Shown: positions 27,644 to 36,272 of the stretch, piece by piece
How the letters are laid out: the number at the start of each line of letters is the position of its first letter
How positions within the stretch are numbered: position 1 is the stretch's first letter
Assembly (NCBI GenBank): GCA_027452245.1
Contig: DAIDGW010000019.1
Location: forward strand, 1 to 46,382
Direction of reading: 5' to 3'
DNA from: Acidobacteriaceae bacterium
GTDB lineage: Bacteria > Acidobacteriota > Terriglobia > Terriglobales > Acidobacteriaceae
DNA: 46,382 bases
Notes under the pieces: generated by a model
Databases searched by the model: none
What the model saw: only the letters and a program-made list of their open reading frames with translations
What the model was told of the DNA's origin: nothing
Position numbers and translations under genes: made by a program

Positions 27644-28579
27644 ATGAAGAAGATTCTGTTTGCAGTAGCAGTTTGTCTGATGCTGGCGGGCGTGGCCATG
27701 GCGATGCCGCTGAATTCCTCGGCGCGCGCGGTGATTCCTTCCGACACGCTGCAGGTAATTTCGGTGGATTACAGGTCGCTGAAGGACTCTCCGACCGCTA
27801 TGGCACTAAAACAGCAGGTGCTTCCAGACAATCTGAAGCAATTTGAAGGAGCGCTGAAGGGGATTGGCATCGATCCCAGCAAAGACATTGACACGCTGTC
27901 ATTCGCGCAGTTCCGGGTGGGCAAGCAGGGTAATAAAGGCATCGGCGTAGCCGCCGGCGGGTTTAACGCCAAGGCGGTGCTGAAGAAGATGAAATTGCAG
28001 AAATACACGCCCAAAAAATACGGCACCTCCGAACTGTATCCGATGGATGGCGGCATGATGATGACCTTCCTCGATGACAGTACGCTGCTCTTCGGCGATC
28101 CGTCGGCGGTGAAGTTTGCGCTCGATACGCGCGATGGCCAGAACCTGAATCTCGACGCCAATTCCACCATGTCCGACCTGATGACCAATGTGGACGCTTC
28201 GCCGGTGTGGAGCATCCTCGATCAATCCGGAACGCAGAACATGATGCGCGCGGCGCTGGGCCAGGCCTCGGGAATCGCCGATTACGATACGGTGAAGAAG
28301 CGCCTGCTGGGGTCGAGCTACACCATGAGTTTTGAGAGCGGCGTGGCCTTCGATCTGACGGTGGAAACTGCAGACTCGACAACAGCGGCCACCGTCTCCT
28401 CGCTGCTGAAGGGCTACATGCTGTACAAGAAACTGAGTGCGACACCGGCCGAGAAAGTGGCGGTCGACAACACCACGGCCGATTCTGACGGCTCCAATGT
28501 GAAGGTTCACTTCAAGGCCAGCGACCAGCAATTCCAATCGCTGATGCACTCGGAACTGTTCGCTGCGGTTACACACTAA
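27644..28579 (+). CDS. Exported protein of unknown function
   Basis: A 311-aa protein with a clear signal peptide (ILFAVAVCLMLAGVAMA). ATG 27644 is chosen because the signal peptide begins there; the frame is open up to 27536 but the extra 36 residues do not look exported. I do not recognise the family. The body shows a repeated alpha/beta pattern (VISVDYRSLKDSPTAMALK, DIDTLSFAQFRVG, TFLDDSTLLFGDPSAVKFAL, SFESGVAFDLTVETADSTTA), reminiscent of exported DUF-type proteins in Acidobacteria that assess their own 'DPSAVKFALD' helix. No catalytic motif is seen. It is followed by a good terminator and so is probably transcribed alone. Confidence 0.8.
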   Translation: MKKILFAVAVCLMLAGVAMAMPLNSSARAVIPSDTLQVISVDYRSLKDSPTAMALKQQVLPDNLKQFEGALKGIGIDPSKDIDTLSFAQFRVGKQGNKGIGVAAGGFNAKAVLKKMKLQKYTPKKYGTSELYPMDGGMMMTFLDDSTLLFGDPSAVKFALDTRDGQNLNLDANSTMSDLMTNVDASPVWSILDQSGTQNMMRAALGQASGIADYDTVKKRLLGSSYTMSFESGVAFDLTVETADSTTAATVSSLLKGYMLYKKLSATPAEKVAVDNTTADSDGSNVKVHFKASDQQFQSLMHSELFAAVTH

Positions 28580-28601
28580 CCGTCTTGCGGATTTGATCAC
28601 A

Positions 28602-28635
28602 AAAGGTCCTCTTTGCGGGGACCTTTGATTTTTTC
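28602..28635 (+). terminator. Rho-independent terminator of the exported-protein gene
   Basis: AAAGGTCC (28602-28609) and GGACCTTT (28619-28626) form a perfect 8-bp stem with a 9-nt loop, followed by GATTTTTTC. It lies 23 bp after the stop codon and between convergent genes. Confidence 0.8.
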
Positions 28636-28695
28636 TCAAGGTTGTGATCGCAACGATTCCGCATCAGCCAACAAACCTGGAAGCCCCCTTTGTGT

Positions 28696-30114
28696 CTATT
28701 TCTTTCGTTCCGCCCGCTTGCCGACGGCCCAGCCTTCTTTCACGATCTGCCGGGCGCGGCCAATTGCCAGGGCATCTTCGGGAACATTGTCGGTTATGCA
28801 CGATGCCGCGCCCACATAAGCGCCCTTCCCGACGCGCACGGGCGCAACCAGAGTGCTGTCGCTGCCGATGAATACCCCGTCATCGATGACGGTCTTATGC
28901 TTATTGATGCCGTCGTAATTGCAGGTGATGGTGCCGGCGCCGACATTCACTCCAGCACCGATCTCGGCATCGCCAAGGTAAGTAAGGTGATTGGCTTTCG
29001 ATCCCTTGCCTAATTTGATCTTCTTGGTCTCGACAAAATTGCCGACGTGCGCGTCTTCGCCGATCTCGCTGCCGGGACGCAGGTGGGAATAGGGACCAAG
29101 GATCGCTCCCGCCGCGACGCGCGAGTCTTCCATGATGCAGCCGGGACGCACGGTTACGTTGTCGGCGATCTCCGAATCGCGAATCACAGAGTACGAGCGT
29201 ATCCGGCAATTGGCGCCAATCTTCGTCGTTCCCAACAGCTGTACATAGGGCTCGATGACCGTGTCGGGTGCGACGTGCACGTCACCGTCGATGACGCAGG
29301 TTTGCGGAAAGAAGATGGTGACGCCGTCCGCCATGAGTTGGCGGCATTTGGCGGCACGCATCATCTGATCGATGGCCGAAAGCTCTCCCCGGGTATTGCC
29401 GCCGAGAACTTCGAATGCACTGGGCGTCTTCCAGGCCACGACCCGCTTGCCCGCGCGCCGCAGCAGGGCCGCCATGTCGGTCAGGTAATACTCGGCGTGG
29501 GCATTGTCCGTCGAGAGGCGGTCGATGTGGCCGTAGAGGTCATTTACCGCGAAAACATAGAATCCGGAGTTTATTTCTTTCAGTTTTTTTTGCGAACTGC
29601 TGGCAGCTTTTTCTTCGACGATGGCCTTTACCGCCGCCGACCGCGAATTCTCGTGAATTACCCGCCCGTATCCCGTGGGATCGTCCAGATCGGCGCTGAG
29701 CAGGGTCATGGCCGCGTTCTGGTCGAGATGGAAGTTCAGTAATTGCCCGATCGTTGCCGAACTGATCAGCGGAGCATCGCCGGAGAGCACAATGACGTGA
29801 GCGTAGCCAGCGAGAGCGTCTTGCGCCACCATGAGTGCGTGTCCGGTGCCGCGCTGTTCATTCTGCAACACGAAATTGACGCCGCTGGATTCAGTCGCGG
29901 CGCGCACGCGCTCCGCCTCGTGGCCGATGATGGCGTAAACATCTTCCGCTGGAACAACTCGCGTCGCGGCGGCGATCACGTGAGCGAGGAGTGGTTTGCC
30001 GCCGACTTCATGCAGAACTTTTGGATGCTGGGATTTAAGGCGGGTCCCTTTTCCGGCGGCCATTATCGCGATGGCTACCCGGGGAGCGGATGCTTGCCTG
30101 GATGTCTTTTTCAT
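28696..30114 (-). CDS. glmU: Bifunctional UDP-N-acetylglucosamine pyrophosphorylase / glucosamine-1-phosphate acetyltransferase
   Basis: A 472-aa protein with the nucleotidyltransferase motif AIMAAGKGTRLKSQHPKVLH near the N-terminus, EQRGTGHALMVAQDAL and LSGDAPLI for uridylylation, and then a left-handed beta-helix with hexapeptide repeats (GANCRIRSYSVIRDSEIADN, HLRPGSEIGEDAHVGNFVE) and the acetyltransferase site TYLGDAEIGAGVNVGAGTI. It makes UDP-GlcNAc for peptidoglycan and LPS. The ATG at 30114 (MKKTSRQ) is preferred over an upstream TTG at 30123. Confidence 0.96.
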   Translation of the reverse strand: MKKTSRQASAPRVAIAIMAAGKGTRLKSQHPKVLHEVGGKPLLAHVIAAATRVVPAEDVYAIIGHEAERVRAATESSGVNFVLQNEQRGTGHALMVAQDALAGYAHVIVLSGDAPLISSATIGQLLNFHLDQNAAMTLLSADLDDPTGYGRVIHENSRSAAVKAIVEEKAASSSQKKLKEINSGFYVFAVNDLYGHIDRLSTDNAHAEYYLTDMAALLRRAGKRVVAWKTPSAFEVLGGNTRGELSAIDQMMRAAKCRQLMADGVTIFFPQTCVIDGDVHVAPDTVIEPYVQLLGTTKIGANCRIRSYSVIRDSEIADNVTVRPGCIMEDSRVAAGAILGPYSHLRPGSEIGEDAHVGNFVETKKIKLGKGSKANHLTYLGDAEIGAGVNVGAGTITCNYDGINKHKTVIDDGVFIGSDSTLVAPVRVGKGAYVGAASCITDNVPEDALAIGRARQIVKEGWAVGKRAERKK

Positions 30115-30181
30115 TCGCCCCAATGTATCTTGCCGCTCGCCGAGTCAACAAGTGCCTCGATCACAGTGAGTAGATAAGCGG

Positions 30182-30958
30182 CTATAGCCCCAGGCCGCCG
30201 TCCACGGTCAGAATCTGTCCCGTAATGAATGAGGGCCCAGTAGCAAAGAACAGCACGGCCGCTGCGACTTCTTCGGCGTAGCCGTTCCGGTGCATGGGCG
30301 TTTGTCGGGCCATGCGGCGCATAAAGGCCGCAGCCGCTCGTTCCCCCAGATCGACCATGCCGGGAGCGACCGCATTCACCGCGATTTCCGGCGCGAGCGC
30401 CTTGGCCATCAATTTCGTCAACATGTGTAGCGCGGCTTTCGAGGAACAATAATGCGCATGTGTCGCCCATGGCCGAATTCCGCCAAGCGATCCCATGTTT
30501 ATTATGCGTCCGGAAAGTTCGTGGAGGCGCGGGGGCAAGGTCTTCCGGCGGCGCATATACTTCAGCGCCTCCCGCGAAACCAGGAATGGCCCCCGTGCGT
30601 TTGAGGCGAACATCTGATCCCATTGCCTCAACGTGAGTTTGTCCAACTCGACCGTCTCGTAATTGGCGGCATTATTTATCAGAATATCGATCCGACCGAG
30701 GGCGCTGGCCGCGTCTTTCAGCATGGCGCGCACGCTGGCTTCGTCCGTTACATCGCAGGGCAAGGCAAGGGCTCGCGCGCCTAGATCGGCAAGTTCCGCC
30801 ACAGTTTGCCGAGCTTCGCGGCCCGAGTGCCGATAGGTAATGGCGACATCCGCTCCTGCCTGCGCCAAGGCCATTGCCGAAGCACGCCCAAGACGCTTGG
30901 CTGCGCCCGTGATGACCGCCGTCTTGCCGCGAAGCGGCTGACCGTCTTGCTTTGCCAT
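30182..30958 (-). CDS. SDR-family oxidoreductase
   Basis: A 258-aa short-chain dehydrogenase/reductase. It has the NAD(P)-binding motif TGAAKRLGRA, DILINNAANY (NNAG-type motif), a serine in IINMGSLGGIRP and the catalytic YCSSK (Tyr-x-x-x-Lys), and it ends ITGQILTVDGGLGL. The TGAAKRLG variant resembles pteridine/dihydropteridine reductases (FolM/PTR1 group) rather than FabG, which have TGAxRGIG. Substrate is unknown; a pterin reductase role is a reasonable guess only. It lies 67 bp upstream of glmU on the same strand and divergent from the usp-hyp operon. Confidence 0.88.
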   Translation of the reverse strand: MAKQDGQPLRGKTAVITGAAKRLGRASAMALAQAGADVAITYRHSGREARQTVAELADLGARALALPCDVTDEASVRAMLKDAASALGRIDILINNAANYETVELDKLTLRQWDQMFASNARGPFLVSREALKYMRRRKTLPPRLHELSGRIINMGSLGGIRPWATHAHYCSSKAALHMLTKLMAKALAPEIAVNAVAPGMVDLGERAAAAFMRRMARQTPMHRNGYAEEVAAAVLFFATGPSFITGQILTVDGGLGL

Positions 30959-31051
30959 GCAGGGATTCTATCGTGACGCGCCGGATCGCAAGCAACTGCG
31001 ATGAGTTGGACTGCCACCATCTTCTTTAGCTGGCAGAACTTGTCGCCGAAT

Positions 31052-31067
31052 TGTGATTAAAATCACG
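31052..31067. promoter_or_regulatory. CRP/FNR-family-like operator upstream of the usp-hyp operon
   Basis: TGTGATTAAAATCACG is a near-perfect dyad: GTGATT and AATCAC are exact reverse complements around a central AA. It matches the CRP layout TGTGA-N6-TCACA except for the last base, and FNR/FixK sites (TTGAT-N4-ATCAA) more loosely. It is centred about 80 bp before the usp ATG, between two divergent genes. Which regulator binds, and which promoter it controls, cannot be seen. Confidence 0.55.
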
Positions 31068-31139
31068 TGAAAAAGTGACACCCGCCATAGGCGGTGCATA
31101 GAAAGAGTGGGACTGTAGAGGCAGTTGTGGAGGTGTCCC

Positions 31140-32099
31140 ATGACGCTACTCGAACAGAGTATTGTCGCTCCCCCTATCAAATCCAAAACGGCTGCGGTTA
31201 AAAACGTGCTGTTCGCCACGGATTTTTCCGCCACCTCCGATGCCGCGTTCCCCTATGCAACTGCCATCTGCCGCCACTTTGGCAGCACGCTTCACGTGGT
31301 CCACGTCATATCCGATACCAGCCTCCTGCTTATGACCGGAGGTGTGGACTATGTGAGCATGGGCACAATTTACGAAGATGCGCTCAGCGATGCCAAGGCC
31401 AAAATCGAGCAGATCACCGCGCATCTTGATGATCTGCCCCATCGCAGTTACGTGCGCCATGGGCAGGTATGGAAAGGCCTGGAAGCAGTCATTGCGGACA
31501 ATGCCATTGATCTGATCGTGCTCGGAACCCACGGCCGAACCGGCCTGGGCAAGTTGCTGCTAGGATCGGTGGCCGAGGACATTCTGCGGCACGCCACCTG
31601 CCCGGTGCTGACCATCGGACCGGCGGTCACTGGCAGAGCCAAATTGCCGGCGTTCGCCGTAACCAAAAGAGATCTGGCACCTATAGAACTGGCGATTCAC
31701 CAGATTCTGTTTGCGACAAATTTTGCAGAAGACGCCCCGACGATTGCGCGTGGAGCAGTCCAACTCGCCGAGGAATTCGGTGCACGACTTACACTGATGC
31801 ATGTGGTCGAAGGTTACGAGGATCTCGGCGCGCGGCCGGGCCCGATTGAAGATGGCGTGCAGAAGCTTCGCGATCTGGTTCCAAAAGATGCAGGTTTGCA
31901 CTATCCACCGGAAACCGTAATGGAATTCGGCAATCCTGCGAAGTTGATTCTGAAAGTTGCCGCCGAGCGGGAATCCGACCTGATCGTGCTGGGTGCAAAG
32001 CCGGCGGAAGATCGCGCCGGTTCGACGCATGTTCCATGGACGACGGCGCATCAGGTCATCGCGCATGCCGCCTGTCCGGTGATGACGGTTCGCGAATGA
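31140..32099 (+). CDS. Tandem-domain universal stress protein (UspA family)
   Basis: A 319-aa protein made of two Usp domains. The first (about residues 18-158) keeps the ATP-binding signature GTHGRTGLGKLLLGSVAE and CPVLTIGP. The second (about 175-319) has the same fold (QILFATNFAEDAPTIARGAV) but its signature is degenerate (GAKPAEDRAGSTHVPWTTAH), so it probably does not bind ATP in the same way. ATG 31140 is supported by GGAGGTG five bases upstream. It starts the hydrogenase-maturation operon, with the protease gene 27 bp downstream. Usp genes often accompany redox or starvation regulons. Confidence 0.93.
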   Translation: MTLLEQSIVAPPIKSKTAAVKNVLFATDFSATSDAAFPYATAICRHFGSTLHVVHVISDTSLLLMTGGVDYVSMGTIYEDALSDAKAKIEQITAHLDDLPHRSYVRHGQVWKGLEAVIADNAIDLIVLGTHGRTGLGKLLLGSVAEDILRHATCPVLTIGPAVTGRAKLPAFAVTKRDLAPIELAIHQILFATNFAEDAPTIARGAVQLAEEFGARLTLMHVVEGYEDLGARPGPIEDGVQKLRDLVPKDAGLHYPPETVMEFGNPAKLILKVAAERESDLIVLGAKPAEDRAGSTHVPWTTAHQVIAHAACPVMTVRE

Positions 32100-32126
32100 G
32101 TGGAGGCTGTGACCCTAAAAGGATCC

Positions 32127-32633
32127 ATGCAGCGCATTTTGATTCTCGCGTATGGGAATCCTTTGCGGGGCGACGACGGTATCGGCTGGCACGTTGCGGA
32201 CCGGTTGCGCACCCGGCTGACGCAGGAAGAGGTTGAGATTTTATCTGTGCATCAGCTTACGCCGGACATGGCCGAACGCATCCATTTGACGGATGCTGTC
32301 ATCTTTATCGATGCGGCAACATCGGGAGTTCCCGGGGAAATCCATTGCGCGACGTTGGTTGCTTGCTCCTCGCGGGCTCGATTCTCGCATGAACTGAGTC
32401 CCGCGGCGGTGCTGGGACTGGCACGCGATCTCTACGGAGCCACTCCCCATGCTCATCTGCTGACCGTGACGGGAGAGTCGTTTGCGCACGGCTCGGCCTT
32501 GTCTGCACCGGTTGCAGGCGCAATACCCCGTCTGCTGACGGAAGTTGAGAGGCTGGCGCGGGAATTTCTAAGCGCACGCCCGAAAGCCCCGGAAGCCGTG
32601 GCTCAGTACTCTGCGCACGCTGCGGATAGCTGA
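32127..32633 (+). CDS. [NiFe]-hydrogenase maturation protease (peptidase M52)
   Basis: A 168-aa protein with the family motif LAYGNPLRGDDGIGWHVAD (nickel-sensing Glu/Asp region), VIFIDAATSG and HELSPAAVLGLARDLYG, followed by THPHAHL-like LLTVTGESFAHG. It cleaves the C-terminal tail from a hydrogenase large subunit after Ni insertion. ATG 32127 is preferred because AAGGAT lies six bases upstream; a GTG at 32100 overlaps nothing but lacks a good site. It precedes hypF by 10 bp. No hydrogenase large subunit gene is in the window. Confidence 0.9.
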   Translation: MQRILILAYGNPLRGDDGIGWHVADRLRTRLTQEEVEILSVHQLTPDMAERIHLTDAVIFIDAATSGVPGEIHCATLVACSSRARFSHELSPAAVLGLARDLYGATPHAHLLTVTGESFAHGSALSAPVAGAIPRLLTEVERLAREFLSARPKAPEAVAQYSAHAADS

Positions 32634-32643
32634 ACGGAATACT

Positions 32644-34887
32644 ATGTCGATGGTCTCGCCAGACACGACGCAGCGGCTCAGAATCACACTGCGCGGAGCC
32701 GTGCAGGGTGTCGGTTTCCGTCCCTTCGTGTATCGCCTCGCCACCCAGTTATCGCTTACTGGATGGGTGCTGAATTCTTCCGGCGGATTGGTGGTCGAAG
32801 TCGAGGGTCCGGGTGAACGCGTCAGAGAGTTCGCCAAGCGGATCGAGCGCGAGAAACCCGCCGCTTCGGTCGTGACCGCGCGCGCGAGTGCTTGGCTGAG
32901 CCCGGAAAATTCAGCCTCTTTCGAGATTCATTTTAGCGAGGCGGGCGCCGTAAAGACGGTCAACGTTTTGCCCGATCTCGCCACGTGTCCCGATTGCCTT
33001 AAAGAACTTCTGGATCCGAATAACCGGCGCTTCTTGTACCCCTTCACCAACTGCACCCACTGCGGCCCGCGCTACACCATCGTCTTCGACATTCCGTACG
33101 ACCGGCGGAACACGGCGATGCGGAGGTTTGAGCTGTGTTCGAAATGCCGCTATGAATATGACAACCCTCTGGATCGGCGCTTTCATGCTCAGCCGAATGC
33201 GTGTCCAGTCTGCGGACCCAAGCTGGACGGCACGATTCAGGAAGCTGCTGCCGCAATCCGGGACGGAAAGATTGTTGCCCTGAAAGGCATTGGCGGCTTT
33301 CAATTGCTGGTCGAGGCGCGCCAGGCCGAGGCGGTTGCGCGATTGCGCGAACGCAAGCACCGCGAAGAAAAACCATTCGCGCTGATGATGCCGTCGCTCG
33401 AAATGGCGGGGCAGTATTGCAAAATCTCTCCGGCGGAAATCGAGCTGTTGCAGTCGAGGGCCGCGCCCATCGTTCTTTTGCAGCCCAAGCCGGGAACCGA
33501 TATTGCTCCCAACGTCGCGCACTGCTCACCCTATCTCGGAATCATGCTGCCGTACTCGCCGCTACATCACCTTCTGATGCGCGAGTGCCCGTTTCCAATT
33601 ATCGCGACCAGCGGCAACTACAGCGACGAGCCCATCGCCATCGGCAACGAGGAAGCGCGCACCAGGCTTGCTGAGATCGCCGACCATTTCTTAATGCACA
33701 ATCGTCCTGTCGTCCGGGCCTGCGATGATTCGGTGGTGCGGCTCACTCGCGGACGCGCCGGCGTTCTGCGCCGCGCGCGCGGATATGCTCCACTCGGAAT
33801 TCGAGTGAAGAGGGAAGTCCCTCCCGTTCTCGCAGTTGGCGGACATCTGAAAAGCACGGTTGCCATCGGCGTGGGTAATGACATTTTCCTCAGTCAGCAC
33901 ATCGGCGACCTCGACACCTTAGAAGCCCGCCACGCCTTCGAACGCGCCATCGATGACCTATGCCGGCTCTATAGCTTCCAACCCGAGGCGGTGGTCTGCG
34001 ATCTGCATCCCGACTATGCGTCGACGCAATGGGCGGAGAAATCCGGCTTACCGGTCATTCGCGTGCAGCATCATCAGGCGCACGTAGCAGCCTGCGCGGC
34101 TGAAAATGAAGTCGAAGGACCTTATGTCGGAGTCTCCTGGGACGGAACCGGATACGGTCTCGATGGCGCGATGTGGGGTGGAGAATTCTTCTACGTAAAC
34201 GGAGACGGCTTCAACCGCATCCAACATCTCCGTCCGTTTCAGTTGCCTGGCGGCGACACGGCAGTCCGCCAAGGTTGGCGCTCGGCCGCCAGCCTCCTGT
34301 TCGAAGTTTTCGGATCTTCAAAAGATGCAAACGCGAGAAATGGGGTGCCCCACTTCTCGCCGTTGTTGCGAGAAGTGGGAACCACTGACTCAGATCTAAC
34401 CAAGATCTTTTCCATGCTCTCTCGTGGCATCAACGTCGTCTCGACCACCAGCGTCGGACGTTTATTCGACGCTGTGGCGGCCATCACCGGACTGGCCCAC
34501 GAAAATCGTTTCGAAGGCCAGGCCGCCATGCTGCTCGAGAACGAGATCGGCGCTGTGCGCACCGAGGAATCGTACTCTTTGCGAAGCGGGAACTGGGATC
34601 CTCTGATCCGAGAGGTAATGGGCGATGTAGAGACCGGAGTAGATCGTCCGCTGATTGCCGCCCGCTTTCACAATGCGCTGGTCGAATGGATCCTCGAAGT
34701 CGCTGCCACGGCCGGGCTGCGGCAGGTCGTTCTCAGCGGCGGAGTCTTCCAAAACCGCTATCTGGTGGAACGCGCGGCAGCCAAGTTGGAGTCGGCAGGC
34801 TATCAGGTGTTCACGCATCACAGCGTGCCTCCGAACGATGGCGGCATTGCGTTAGGCCAAATTGCGATCGAATCGTTGCAAGGGTGA
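32644..34887 (+). CDS. hypF: Carbamoyltransferase HypF
   Basis: A 747-aa four-domain protein: N-terminal acylphosphatase (LRGAVQGVGFRPFVYRLATQ), two zinc-finger blocks (CPDCLKELLDPNNRRF...NCTHCGP and CSKCRYEYDNPLDRRFH...CPVCGP), a YrdC-like domain (IVALKGIGGFQLLVEA, ERKHREEKPFALMM), and a Kae1-like domain (VQHHQAHVAAC, WDGTGYG, VLSGGVFQNRYL). It makes carbamoyl-adenylate from carbamoyl phosphate and passes it to HypE, as the source of the cyanide ligands of the [NiFe] site. A REP-like palindrome is embedded in frame at residues about 564-579 (see separate entry). All catalytic motifs are intact. Confidence 0.97.
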   Translation: MSMVSPDTTQRLRITLRGAVQGVGFRPFVYRLATQLSLTGWVLNSSGGLVVEVEGPGERVREFAKRIEREKPAASVVTARASAWLSPENSASFEIHFSEAGAVKTVNVLPDLATCPDCLKELLDPNNRRFLYPFTNCTHCGPRYTIVFDIPYDRRNTAMRRFELCSKCRYEYDNPLDRRFHAQPNACPVCGPKLDGTIQEAAAAIRDGKIVALKGIGGFQLLVEARQAEAVARLRERKHREEKPFALMMPSLEMAGQYCKISPAEIELLQSRAAPIVLLQPKPGTDIAPNVAHCSPYLGIMLPYSPLHHLLMRECPFPIIATSGNYSDEPIAIGNEEARTRLAEIADHFLMHNRPVVRACDDSVVRLTRGRAGVLRRARGYAPLGIRVKREVPPVLAVGGHLKSTVAIGVGNDIFLSQHIGDLDTLEARHAFERAIDDLCRLYSFQPEAVVCDLHPDYASTQWAEKSGLPVIRVQHHQAHVAACAAENEVEGPYVGVSWDGTGYGLDGAMWGGEFFYVNGDGFNRIQHLRPFQLPGGDTAVRQGWRSAASLLFEVFGSSKDANARNGVPHFSPLLREVGTTDSDLTKIFSMLSRGINVVSTTSVGRLFDAVAAITGLAHENRFEGQAAMLLENEIGAVRTEESYSLRSGNWDPLIREVMGDVETGVDRPLIAARFHNALVEWILEVAATAGLRQVVLSGGVFQNRYLVERAAAKLESAGYQVFTHHSVPPNDGGIALGQIAIESLQG
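34333..34379. repeat. REP-like palindrome inside hypF
   Basis: CCCACTTCTCGC (34349-34360) and GCGAGAAGTGGG (34368-34379) are exact reverse complements around a 7-nt loop CGTTGTT. Just upstream, GCGAGAAATGGGG (34333-34345) is a third copy of the arm with one mismatch, so two alternative hairpins can form. The arm and loop sizes equal those of the palindromes at 39923-39953 and 40302-40332, and the arm differs from theirs at two of twelve bases. The hypF frame reads through it. Confidence 0.85.
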
Positions 34888-34902
34888 AAGTTTGGAGATG
34901 CC

Positions 34903-35151
34903 ATGTGTCTCGCAGTTCCAGGCAAACTGATCGAGATTGACGGTACCGGCGACATCGACTTCCGTCGCGGCAAGGTCGATTTCTGCGGCATCCGCAAGGA
35001 AGTCAATCTTGCCTACACGCCCGAAGCCAGGCTCGGCGATTACGTCCTCGTGCACGTCGGATTCGCCATCAGCGTCGTCGACGAAGAAGAAGCCCAACGC
35101 ACATTCAAGTACCTGCAGGAAATGGGTGATCTGGCAGAGGAGTTAGCGTGA
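34903..35151 (+). CDS. hypC: Hydrogenase maturation chaperone HypC
   Basis: An 82-aa protein beginning [12 protein letters not shown], the conserved start whose Cys2 is used after Met removal to carry the Fe(CN)2CO group. [19 protein letters not shown] is the family core, and the rest has the usual length. It binds HypD and the hydrogenase large-subunit precursor. ATG 34903 follows GGAGATGCC. It overlaps hypD by four bases (GTGA). Confidence 0.97.
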   Translation: MCLAVPGKLIEIDGTGDIDFRRGKVDFCGIRKEVNLAYTPEARLGDYVLVHVGFAISVVDEEEAQRTFKYLQEMGDLAEELA

Positions 35152-36272
35152 AGTTCGTCTCCGAATATCGCGACCCCAAGGCTGCCGGCCAACTGGCCCA
35201 AGCTATCCGCCGCAAGGTCACCCGTTCCTGGACGATCATGGAAATCTGCGGCGGCCAGACGCATACGATCGTCAAAAGCGGCCTGGAAGAACTGCTGCCG
35301 AAAGAAGTCACGCTGGTGCATGGCCCGGGATGCCCGGTCTGCGTCACACCCATCGAATTGATCGATAAAGCCGTCGCCATCGCCGAGCGGCCCGATGTGA
35401 TGTTCTGTTCCTTTGGCGATATGCTCCGCGTGCCCGGATCGTCCAGGAGCCTGTTTGATGCGAAGGCCGGCGGTGGCGACGTGCGTATCGTCTATTCGCC
35501 GCTCGACGCACTTAAGCTTGCCAAGGCCAATCCCGCGAAGCAAGTCGTCTTCTTCGCCGTGGGATTCGAAACCACGGCGCCGGCCAATGCCATGTCGGTA
35601 TGGCAGGCCGATCACGATGGCGTGCGAAACTTCTCTTTGCTCATCTCGCACGTGCTGGTTCCACCGGCGATGGAAGCTCTGCTTTCTTCTGAAAATTGCC
35701 TGGTCCAGGGATTTCTCGCTGCCGGCCATGTGTGCACGATTATGGGCTACGAGGAATATTTCCCCATTGCCGAGCGTTACAAAGTTCCCATCGTCGTCAC
35801 TGGATTCGAGCCGCTCGACATTCTCGAAGGCGTGCTGATGATCGTCGATCAACTGGAAAGCCGGCGCCACGAGGTCGAAAATCAGTACAGCCGCGCAGTG
35901 CGGCGGGAAGGGAATCGCCCGGCACAACAAAGAATTGCCGAAGTTTTCGAGATCGCTCCCCGGCAGTGGCGCGGACTTGGCGAAATCCCCGCCAGCGGAT
36001 TCCGCCTGCGCGAACGCTTTCGCAAATACGATGCCGACCTGCGCTTTCCCGCCAGCGGCGAACCGGCAGAAGAATCGCCAGACTGCATCAGCGGCCTGAT
36101 CTTGCAGGGACTCAAAAAGCCGCACGAGTGCGCGGCCTTTGGCGTGAAATGCACTCCTGAGAATCCGCTGGGCGCGCCTATGGTTTCATCGGAAGGCGCC
36201 TGCGCGGCTTATTACCACTATGGCAGACGGCAAGAGCGCGAAAATACTAGAGCTGAACTGCCCGTTGCCTAA
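35148..36272 (+). CDS. hypD: Hydrogenase maturation protein HypD
   Basis: A 374-aa iron-sulfur protein that holds Fe and assembles the CN and CO ligands with HypC. Motifs are [74 protein letters not shown] and a C-terminal cysteine set ([30 protein letters not shown], given in the family order). The start is GTG 35148 with GAGGAG upstream, overlapping the hypC stop. The C-terminal tail after the AAYY motif runs about 17 residues past the usual end and overlaps the hypE start by 53 bp. Confidence 0.97.
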   Translation: MKFVSEYRDPKAAGQLAQAIRRKVTRSWTIMEICGGQTHTIVKSGLEELLPKEVTLVHGPGCPVCVTPIELIDKAVAIAERPDVMFCSFGDMLRVPGSSRSLFDAKAGGGDVRIVYSPLDALKLAKANPAKQVVFFAVGFETTAPANAMSVWQADHDGVRNFSLLISHVLVPPAMEALLSSENCLVQGFLAAGHVCTIMGYEEYFPIAERYKVPIVVTGFEPLDILEGVLMIVDQLESRRHEVENQYSRAVRREGNRPAQQRIAEVFEIAPRQWRGLGEIPASGFRLRERFRKYDADLRFPASGEPAEESPDCISGLILQGLKKPHECAAFGVKCTPENPLGAPMVSSEGACAAYYHYGRRQERENTRAELPVA

